In this document: piece after piece, positions 1 to 5,236 of the stretch
How positions within the stretch are numbered: position 1 is the stretch's first letter
Layout: each line of letters opens with the position of its first letter
Assembly (NCBI GenBank): GCA_030655795.1
Contig: JAUSPJ010000399.1
Coordinates: 1 to 6,198, forward strand
Direction of reading: 5' to 3'
Source of the DNA: Fidelibacterota bacterium
Lineage (GTDB): Bacteria; Fidelibacterota; UBA2242
Length of the DNA stretch: 6,198 nucleotides
Notes under the pieces: model-generated
Database searches by the model: none
Told to the model about the DNA's origin: nothing
What the model saw: the letters and a program-made list of their open reading frames with translations, nothing else
Program-made: the position numbers and the translations under genes

Positions 1-48
1 TAGCGAATTCTGTGACAACTATCCACCTTCTGTTTCATCTGAATCCGG

Positions 49-54
49 TATAAT
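49..54 (+). promoter_or_regulatory. Putative -10 box (TATAAT) before the first radical SAM gene
   Basis: A perfect TATAAT lies 13 bases before the ATG at 68, so the transcript would start near 61 with a leader of about 7 bases. No convincing -35 hexamer is seen at 16-18 bases upstream. The rest of bases 1-67 shows no gene start and no clear terminator. Confidence 0.4.
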
Positions 55-67
55 TAAGATAGAAAAA

Positions 68-1303
68 ATGGAAAGACCAATGCAGGAAAACTCAAATTAC
101 ATAGATTTAATGAATCAAGGCATCCGGCAAATGGTTGGTGACGCCCTGAAAGTCAGTCTTCTGAAACCTTCGCTGGCGCTATTTATCCTGAAGAGCATTC
201 GCTGGCAGAAGCAAGCCGAAAAACGCCGTCTCGAATGGGAACAGAAGGACGTGCACGTGCCCCCCTTTATGATTATCAGCGTCACCAACCGCTGCAACCT
301 GAAATGCAAGGGCTGCTATGCCCTGGCTCAACAACGTGAGAATAGTCCTGAAATGAGCAGCGCTAAACTTAAAGAAGTGATCAGCGAAGCTCACGATCTG
401 GGTGTGTCGATTATTCTGCTGGCCGGCGGTGAACCGCTGATCCGGCCGGATTTGTTCGAAATTACCGCTCAGTTCCCGAATATCATTTTCCCCGTTTTTA
501 CAAATGGAATGCTGCTGAATCCGGCCACAATTGCTGAATTTAAAAAACAGAAGAATGTTCTGCCCATTATCAGCATGGAAGGCATGCGCAGCGACACCAA
601 CGAACGCCGCGGCGAAGGCGTTTATGATCACCTGGTCCGCATTATTGAGCGTATTAAAAAAACCAATATCTTCTTCGGTATTTCTTTTACCATGACCCGG
701 CCGACTTTCGATACGCTTACTAACGAAGATTTAATCAAATCTCTGACCAAACTCGGTTCAAAACTCTTTTTCTTCATCGATTATATCCCCGTTCAAGATG
801 GTACAGAAGATATGGAACTAACCCTCGAACAAACCCGCAGTGTTTATAGCCTGATGGAAAATTTCCGGGTGAAATTCCCGGCACTCTTCGTCGCTTTTCC
901 AGGGGATGAGGAACAGTTCGGCGGTTGCCTCTCCTCCGGGCGTGGTTTTGTGCATGTCGCCCCCGACGGCAGCCTGGAACCTTGCCCCTTTGCACCCTAT
1001 TCCGATGTCAGTTTGCGGGACCTGTCTTTGAAAGATGCTCTTAAATCCAGGTTCCTGAAAACCATCCGCGAAAACCGGGATAAACTGGACGAATCCAACG
1101 GCGGCTGCGCGCTCTGGGTACAACGGGAATGGGTAAAGTCCCTGATCGAAGATTCCCTTTGGGACTGGAGACGACGTAAATCAAACCGAATTTACAGAAT
1201 AGGTATAAGCATCTTTGATGACCCGATCTTCGTTCAGGTGCTTCTGAATAAATTGCCCGCAATTACTGCCAATCAGGTTTTCTTCGGGTTCACCGATACT
1301 TAA
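68..1303 (+). CDS. Radical SAM protein with SPASM-like C-terminal cysteines, function unassigned
   Basis: This is a 411-residue radical SAM enzyme. It would cleave S-adenosylmethionine at a [4Fe-4S] cluster to start radical chemistry, probably in the cytoplasm. The cluster motif CxxxCxxC is at C76, C80 and C83 inside TNRCNLKCKGCY. The GGEP SAM-binding motif is at 120-123. The C-terminal part carries three further cysteines, C287, C306 and C347, in the contexts GGCL, EPCPF and GGCALW. They could ligate an auxiliary cluster as in SPASM proteins, but the spacing is not the classical SPASM pattern. Residues 17-60 form a basic, amphipathic stretch (LLKPSLALFILKS) before the barrel. The start at 68 is the first ATG after a TATAAT box; an ATG at 80 is possible, and neither has a good ribosome site. 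Residues after about 360 look unlike a conserved family end, and residues 372-411 are encoded opposite the end of the converging gene. The substrate cannot be told from sequence. Confidence 0.9.
   Translation: MERPMQENSNYIDLMNQGIRQMVGDALKVSLLKPSLALFILKSIRWQKQAEKRRLEWEQKDVHVPPFMIISVTNRCNLKCKGCYALAQQRENSPEMSSAKLKEVISEAHDLGVSIILLAGGEPLIRPDLFEITAQFPNIIFPVFTNGMLLNPATIAEFKKQKNVLPIISMEGMRSDTNERRGEGVYDHLVRIIERIKKTNIFFGISFTMTRPTFDTLTNEDLIKSLTKLGSKLFFFIDYIPVQDGTEDMELTLEQTRSVYSLMENFRVKFPALFVAFPGDEEQFGGCLSSGRGFVHVAPDGSLEPCPFAPYSDVSLRDLSLKDALKSRFLKTIRENRDKLDESNGGCALWVQREWVKSLIEDSLWDWRRRKSNRIYRIGISIFDDPIFVQVLLNKLPAITANQVFFGFTDT
1181..1303. other. 123-bp tail-to-tail overlap of two radical SAM genes
   Basis: The plus-strand gene stops at 1303 and the minus-strand gene stops at 1181, so both strands are read as protein for 41 codons including the stops. 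On the minus strand this stretch encodes conserved RlmN-type sequence, including GSNCGQ, so it must be genuine. On the plus strand it encodes residues 372-411, which look like non-conserved tail. No hairpin with a T-run is visible here, so transcription from each side probably runs into the other gene. Confidence 0.85.
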
Positions 1304-2125
1304 TAAAACATTATAACCATATTCTTTCAGTTTATCGATGAATTCCGGCTGTTCGGTGTTTTCCCAGGGATTAATCGACGATACAATATTGTTTTTTAAT
1401 GCGGAATGGGTCGGATTTACCGGTGTAAGTTTTATAAAAAACCGGTCCGGGTCGAAATAATCCCGGATAATTTTCGGATTCACCGGAATGTTTTCCGCCA
1501 GGGCGAAATTCAGAGTCACTTTGCGATCATTGCCGTTGATCAACCGCTCTCCATAATCGGCAATCTGTTTAAATGTCCACTTCCGCACCGGGATTAAACG
1601 ATCCCGGACATGTTCATCGCTGGAATGAATGGAAAACTGCAACTGAAACCGACCATCTCCGTAATAAGCGTTTTTTATATCCAGCAACTCTTGAAAAAAT
1701 GTTTCCGTTCCCAGCGGAGCAATGGTCGAAAGCACCGGGATAATTGCCTGCCCGGGATAACGAGTCGGCAGCTCCTTCAAAACCTCCAGAACCGCCCCGT
1801 TCAACGCTGGTTCACCCATCCGGGCAAATTGAATTTTAAATTTTCGAACAGGTATCGGGCCGCTCCCAAATCGTTTTGTGATTAGATAATCAATTTGATC
1901 CAGCATCTGCTCTTTCGATAATTTTCCCTGGTAGATGGAATGGGCGTCGCAGATCAGGCATTTTATCGGACATCCGAACATTGTGGAAATAATCAGCACC
2001 CACTTGTCCCGGCGGGGCAGGGGTGGCTGCAGGGCTTCAACGAATTCGATCAGTCCACCGTCCTCTGTTCGTGCAATATAGACGATGGCTACATCTTCTC
2101 TGCCGCTGCTTGAAATTATCTCCAC
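1181..2125 (-). CDS. RlmN/Cfr-like class A radical SAM protein lacking the second catalytic cysteine
   Basis: This 314-residue protein has the layout of the RlmN/Cfr 23S rRNA methylases. The cluster cysteines are C52, C56 and C59 (FGCPIKCLICD). An ARMGEPALN motif at 101-109 matches the family GMGEP. FSIHSSDEHVRDRLIPV at 164-180 matches the family's LHAP..ELRD segment. GSNCGQ at 286-291 places C289 where RlmN carries the methylated cysteine (C355 in E. coli). The protein has only these four cysteines. The position seven residues before the first cluster cysteine, C118 in E. coli RlmN, is I45. The N-terminal accessory RNA-binding domain is also missing, since only about 50 residues precede the cluster. 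Ordinary A2503 methylation is therefore doubtful. The start is GTG, two bases after the flavoprotein stop, with GAAAGGAAA (2135-2143, read on the minus strand) as a possible ribosome site. It is the last gene of a three-gene operon. The family relationship is clear; the substrate is unknown. Confidence 0.85.
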   Translation of the reverse strand: MEIISSSGREDVAIVYIARTEDGGLIEFVEALQPPLPRRDKWVLIISTMFGCPIKCLICDAHSIYQGKLSKEQMLDQIDYLITKRFGSGPIPVRKFKIQFARMGEPALNGAVLEVLKELPTRYPGQAIIPVLSTIAPLGTETFFQELLDIKNAYYGDGRFQLQFSIHSSDEHVRDRLIPVRKWTFKQIADYGERLINGNDRKVTLNFALAENIPVNPKIIRDYFDPDRFFIKLTPVNPTHSALKNNIVSSINPWENTEQPEFIDKLKEYGYNVLLSIGEPEENLIGSNCGQFIQKHLNEDRVIKDAYTYSVNSV

Positions 2126-2127
2126 TT

Positions 2128-3015
2128 CTACCCGTTTCCTTTCAACTGTGCAGCAATGACCATAGCAGCCTTGATACCGTCACCGACGGCGATGGCTGTC
2201 TGCCGAAATGCACTATTCCTAACATCACCAATAAAATACATATTTCGTTTTACTCCGGCATGATCATTTATAATCGCTAAAGACTCCGGCAGAAAATCCA
2301 ATTGCGGCTCCCGGCCAATCGCCCAAATCAGATAGTCCGCTTTCAAGGTCTCTATTTTTCCGTTACGGTAACAACGGATACCGACTGCGCCGCTCGCAGC
2401 GCTGAAAAGTTCACTAATGCTCGTGTTCTCCCGGTAGTCAATATTCCCATTTGCATCAGCCTGCCGGACAAGCAGTGGCAGCGCCTTTATTACGATCCCA
2501 CGGTTACAAATCGTCACCCTGTTCTGAGCAGCCAAATTCAAGGCATAATCAAATGCCGCATCTCCGGCTCCGATGATCAGTATGCGTTTGTTCTTTAACC
2601 CAATTAGCCGATAAACTTCGGAATATATTCTGGCATGCAGTTCCGGGGGAATATGGATTTCTTCGTCTGGTTTTCGCGGTTTTGTTCCGGTGGCAATAAC
2701 AAGATACCGTGCGCTGAATCGCTGATTACCGAATGGCACTATAAAAAAATCGTTTTTACACTCCAACACGGTAATTTCTGCCTTCATTACTGAAATTGAG
2801 TGCTTTTCCAGCTGTCTTTTAAACAAATCGACTAGCTGCGGTCCGCCGATGCCATCGGGAAAACCGGGATAATTCTCCACCAGCCTGGCATTCAGCAACA
2901 GTCCGCCGATTCGATCTTTTTCTACTAAAAGAGCCGGAATGTCATACCGTTTCAACTGCAGCGCGGCGCTGATCCCAGCCGGCCCGGCCCCAATGATAAT
3001 TACCTCATAATCCAT
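2128..3015 (-). CDS. Thioredoxin-reductase-like NAD(P)/FAD oxidoreductase without CxxC
   Basis: This 295-residue two-dinucleotide-domain flavoprotein would pass electrons from NAD(P)H through FAD to a partner. The FAD-binding GAGPAG is at residues 9-14, the ATG motif of the FAD fold at 108-110, the NAD(P)-binding GAGDAA at 149-154, and the C-terminal FAD motif FIGD at 261-264, followed by RQTAIAVGDG. The order and spacing match thioredoxin reductase and TrxR-like ferredoxin-NADP reductases. The CxxC that true thioredoxin reductases carry just before the second nucleotide motif is absent; the only cysteines are C86, C170 and C215. GDAAFDYALNLA resembles the GDSAxDWALNL of the ferredoxin reductase type. 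At 295 residues it is somewhat short for either group. The ATG lies one base after the stop of the upstream hydrolase, so translation is probably coupled. In this operon it could reduce the radical SAM cluster, directly or through a ferredoxin; this is inference. Confidence 0.88.
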   Translation of the reverse strand: MDYEVIIIGAGPAGISAALQLKRYDIPALLVEKDRIGGLLLNARLVENYPGFPDGIGGPQLVDLFKRQLEKHSISVMKAEITVLECKNDFFIVPFGNQRFSARYLVIATGTKPRKPDEEIHIPPELHARIYSEVYRLIGLKNKRILIIGAGDAAFDYALNLAAQNRVTICNRGIVIKALPLLVRQADANGNIDYRENTSISELFSAASGAVGIRCYRNGKIETLKADYLIWAIGREPQLDFLPESLAIINDHAGVKRNMYFIGDVRNSAFRQTAIAVGDGIKAAMVIAAQLKGNG

Positions 3016-3016
3016 T

Positions 3017-3673
3017 TTAGTCTATATCCATCAGTTCCAGAATTTCGGCTACCGTCGGTATTTCTGCAAAACCGTGCCCGAGAGTCAACAGGGCCGCCTC
3101 ATGCAATCGCCGGTTGTAAGTAATCGTGGCATCGACCGGAAAATACACTTCGAATCCCTGCATAAACGCCGAACGGGCCGTTGTTTCACAACAGAGATGG
3201 GTCATCACACCGCTGATGACCAGCTGCCGCACATTCCGCTCTTCCAGAATATTCACCATATCGGTCTTATAAAACGCATCGTACTGACATTTTTCTATCA
3301 GTATTTCAGCCATTGGTTTAAGGGCTGCAATCAGTTCCGATTCCTCAGTTGACTCGCGAATCATATCACCCCACCACCTCGCCATCATTCCGGCATTTTC
3401 AGCGGTATTGATATGACGGGTGAAGATCACCGGACGCCGGTGTTGATTGAAAGCCGAGATCAGACGCTTAATATTCTCTAAAACAGCCGGCCCGCTGGGA
3501 ATGAACGCATGGGATTTCGGTTCGAAAAAATAGTTCTGCATATCCAGAACCAGCAGAGCAACTTCGCCGGGCCTGAAATCCCGGTTCCGGTGATGTTGTG
3601 AATCGACGGACAAGCGTCGCATTTCAATTGCGGTTTGATGTATAGTTTCCGGTAAAAAATAGGTTTCTTTCAC
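3017..3673 (-). CDS. Isochorismatase-family cysteine hydrolase
   Basis: This is a 218-residue member of the isochorismatase-like hydrolases, which use an Asp-Lys-Cys triad to cleave amide, imide or vinyl-ether bonds (nicotinamidase, N-carbamoyl hydrolases, isochorismatase). The triad is visible: D44 in LLVLDMQNYF, K128 in EKCQYDAF and C161 in SGVMTHLCCETTARSAF, where VMT is the family's usual cis-peptide segment. A second cysteine, C162, directly follows. The N-terminus has about 35 residues before the first core strand, somewhat longer than minimal family members. The substrate cannot be told, and no isochorismate or siderophore genes are nearby. It is the first gene of a tight operon with the flavoprotein and the RlmN-like protein. 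The start is taken as GTG at 3673, since no in-frame ATG precedes it and the next in-frame ATG (residue 18) would shorten the N-terminal region; no Shine-Dalgarno site is seen. Confidence 0.9.
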   Translation of the reverse strand: MKETYFLPETIHQTAIEMRRLSVDSQHHRNRDFRPGEVALLVLDMQNYFFEPKSHAFIPSGPAVLENIKRLISAFNQHRRPVIFTRHINTAENAGMMARWWGDMIRESTEESELIAALKPMAEILIEKCQYDAFYKTDMVNILEERNVRQLVISGVMTHLCCETTARSAFMQGFEVYFPVDATITYNRRLHEAALLTLGHGFAEIPTVAEILELMDID

Positions 3674-3687
3674 AGGGTGTTAATATC

Positions 3688-3693
3688 ATAATA
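3688..3693 (-). promoter_or_regulatory. Possible -10 box (TATTAT) for the three-gene minus-strand operon
   Basis: Read on the minus strand, TATTAT lies 14 bases before the GTG start of the hydrolase gene, which would give a leader of about 8 bases. The surrounding stretch is very AT-rich. No good -35 is found at the usual distance, and an overlapping TATGAT three bases downstream is an alternative. Confidence 0.25.
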
Positions 3694-3744
3694 AAAGTTC
3701 TAAGTTTCCACATTATTCTGAATATTTAACGGAGATTGAAATCC

Positions 3745-3773
3745 TTGCAGCTTTTTCCAATATTCCGTATAAT
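3745..3773 (+). promoter_or_regulatory. Promoter TTGCAG-17-TATAAT for the dipeptidase gene
   Basis: The -35 TTGCAG (3745-3750) and a perfect -10 TATAAT (3768-3773) are separated by exactly 17 bases, so transcription would start near 3780. This lies inside the longest possible dipeptidase reading frame and argues against the TTG start at 3736. A second TATAAT at 3819-3824 with TGGCAG 17 bases upstream is a weaker alternative. Either would leave a leader of about 70-120 bases before the ATG at 3901, in which I see no clear structure. Confidence 0.55.
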
Positions 3774-3900
3774 GTCATCGAATAGTATGGATCGATGGCA
3801 GAAACTATATGAATGCTTTATAATTGGTAAAAGAATTATTGCGGTTCCAACAGGATTAATTGCATCGGCAATGACAAAAATTAAGGATTTAAAAAGTGAC

Positions 3901-5112
3901 ATGATAATACGTTTAATCAGCGGAATTTTTACCCTTATACTAATTATGAACAGTTGTAACAATACTTTAGACATTGATAAAAAAGCGGAACGGATTCACC
4001 GGGAAATAATGACCCTGGATTCCCATACCGATACTCCCATGGATATGCTGCGCTGGGATGCCGATATCAGTCAGAATCTGGATGGCAGTAGTTGGGATGG
4101 AAAAGTTGATCTGCCACGCATGCAAATGGGTGGGCTGGATGCTGTTTTCTTTGCTGTCTGGGTCGGCCAGGGACCGCGAACACCGGAAGGCAACCGGAAG
4201 GCCAACGATAAAGTCAGCCGAACCATTCAGGCCGTTCATAACGCTATTGAAGCAAATCGTGATCGTGCTGATCTGGCTCTCACAGCCGATGATGCTCAGC
4301 GCATTGCAAAATCCGGTAAACATGCCATCTATATCGGCATTGAAAACGGTTATGCAATTGGACAGGATTTGAGTGAAATCGAGCGATTCTACAACCTGGG
4401 TGCCCGCTATATCACTCTTTGTCATACTGAGAATAATGACATCTGCGACTCCTCCAACGACACAACCGAGCACGGTGGATTGAGCGTTTTCGGAGAGGAA
4501 GTTGTCCGGGAAATTAATCGTCTGGGGATGATTGTAGATGTTTCCCACGTTTCGGATAAAGCCTTTTATGATGTACTGGAAATATCCAGTGTTCCGGTGA
4601 TCGCCTCCCATTCCTGTGCTCGTGCCAGCTGTGATAATCCCCGCAATCTCAGTGACGAAATGCTGCTGGCGCTTGCAGAAAAAGGCGGCGTTATCCAGGT
4701 AGCAATTTATACTGAATATGTCAAAACTCCCGAACCCAATCCCGAACGCGACGCCGCCCTAAAAGCGCTGGATGAAAAATACCCGAATTACAATCAGATG
4801 ACTGATGATGAAAAAAAGCCGGTTCTGGCAGAGCACTATGCAATCCGAGAAAAGTACCCTCTGAAATTGGCAAGCGTCAGTGATATGGTAAATCATATCG
4901 ACCACATCGTCAAGCTGATCGGCATCGATCATGTTGGCATCGGTACGGATTTCGATGGCGGCGGTGAACTGGCGGATCTGAAAGATGTCAGCCAGATGCC
5001 CAATATTACAAAGGAATTATTGAAGCGCGGCTATTCGAAAAAGGATATTCTGAAAATCTGGAGCGGGAACTTCCTGCGGGTCTTCCGCGAAGCGGAACGG
5101 GGAAAAGGATAG
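3901..5112 (+). CDS. Membrane dipeptidase (M19, renal dipeptidase family), probable lipoprotein
   Basis: This is a zinc-dependent dipeptidase of peptidase family M19, which hydrolyses dipeptides, including some with D-amino acids at the C-terminal side. With the start at 3901 it has 403 residues. All expected metal ligands are present: H42 and D44 in LDSHTDTP, the bridging E148 in IGIENGYAIG, H216 in VDVSHVSD, H237 in IASHSCAR, and D350 in GIGTDFDGGG. Residues 1-18 form a signal peptide (MIIR, then a hydrophobic run), and C19 could be lipidated, although MNSC is a loose lipobox. The protein would then sit on the outer or periplasmic face of a membrane. The frame stays open upstream to a TTG at 3736 with ATGs at 3772, 3787 and 3871. 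I prefer 3901 because it puts the signal sequence at the N-terminus and lies downstream of the promoter near 3745; AAGGA at 3883-3887 is a weak, distant ribosome site. It seems to be a single-gene unit, possibly for scavenging peptidoglycan or other dipeptides. Confidence 0.93.
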   Translation: MIIRLISGIFTLILIMNSCNNTLDIDKKAERIHREIMTLDSHTDTPMDMLRWDADISQNLDGSSWDGKVDLPRMQMGGLDAVFFAVWVGQGPRTPEGNRKANDKVSRTIQAVHNAIEANRDRADLALTADDAQRIAKSGKHAIYIGIENGYAIGQDLSEIERFYNLGARYITLCHTENNDICDSSNDTTEHGGLSVFGEEVVREINRLGMIVDVSHVSDKAFYDVLEISSVPVIASHSCARASCDNPRNLSDEMLLALAEKGGVIQVAIYTEYVKTPEPNPERDAALKALDEKYPNYNQMTDDEKKPVLAEHYAIREKYPLKLASVSDMVNHIDHIVKLIGIDHVGIGTDFDGGGELADLKDVSQMPNITKELLKRGYSKKDILKIWSGNFLRVFREAERGKG

Positions 5113-5128
5113 CCACAGAGTCACAGAG
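5113..5128 (+). repeat. Tandem 8-mer YCACAGAG x2 after the dipeptidase stop
   Basis: CCACAGAG is followed directly by TCACAGAG, beginning one base after the stop codon. It may be a fragment of a dispersed intergenic repeat. With only two units this is suggestive at most. Confidence 0.3.
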
Positions 5129-5171
5129 AATAAGCTTCGATAATTTTAAATCTGAAAATTAGTATCAATCC

Positions 5172-5187
5172 TGCGATTGTAATCGCA
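5172..5187. promoter_or_regulatory. Operator-like inverted repeat, copy 1
   Basis: TGCGATT-GT-AATCGCA has perfect 7-base arms around a 2-base centre. No T-run follows it, and it lies upstream of the predicted transcription start of the ATPase gene, so a DNA-level binding site fits better than a terminator or an mRNA hairpin. It is partnered with a second copy 32 bp downstream. Confidence 0.5.
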
Positions 5188-5202
5188 AATATAATATAAA
5201 TA

Positions 5203-5231
5203 TTGCGTATTGAATCGCATTTGTTTATATT
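5203..5231 (+). promoter_or_regulatory. Promoter TTGCGT-17-TATATT, probably giving a leaderless transcript
   Basis: The -35 TTGCGT (5203-5208) and -10 TATATT (5226-5231) have a 17-base spacer. The predicted start falls at about 5237, which is the A of the ATPase ATG. No Shine-Dalgarno sequence precedes that ATG (TTTTGCC), as expected for leaderless translation. The second inverted repeat covers the end of the -35 and the start of the spacer. Confidence 0.5.
5204..5219. promoter_or_regulatory. Operator-like inverted repeat, copy 2, overlapping the -35
   Basis: TGCGTATTGAATCGCA matches copy 1 at 12 of 16 positions and has the same half-sites: GCG(T)ATT and AATCGC around a single G, with one extra T in the left arm. 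Its start is 32 bp from that of copy 1, about three helical turns, so both would face the same side of the DNA. A protein bound here would block the promoter of the ATPase gene. Confidence 0.45.
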
Positions 5232-5236
5232 TTGCC

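Noticed and set aside
1181..2125. Annotating this gene simply as rlmN (23S rRNA A2503 methyltransferase)
   Set aside because: The C118-equivalent cysteine and the N-terminal domain are missing, so the gene name would claim an activity the sequence does not support.
1406..2598. Several plus-strand reading frames of 63-98 residues
   Set aside because: They are antisense to the RlmN-like and flavoprotein genes and have no recognisable domains.
2128..3015. Annotating this gene as thioredoxin reductase (trxB)
   Set aside because: The redox-active CxxC before the second nucleotide-binding motif is absent.
3736..3900. TTG start at 3736 for the dipeptidase, giving 458 residues
   Set aside because: It precedes the best promoter, its purine-rich GGAGA directly abuts the TTG, and it would place the signal peptide 55 residues inside the protein.
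4182..4205. Short near-repeat CCGGAAGGC inside the dipeptidase gene
   Set aside because: It encodes ordinary residues in a conserved gene and has only two units, so chance is the simplest explanation.
3967..4611. Long minus-strand reading frame of 214 residues opposite the dipeptidase
   Set aside because: It lies wholly antisense to a gene with all zinc ligands conserved and shows no recognisable motif.
5190..5195. Perfect TATAAT between the two dyads as the ATPase -10
   Set aside because: No -35-like hexamer is found at 16-18 bases upstream. The pair at 5203-5231 fits the gene start better.
5172..5219. Reading the two repeats as a small CRISPR array or a terminator
   Set aside because: There are only two imperfect 16-bp dyads with a 16-bp gap, no T-run follows either, and no cas gene is present.
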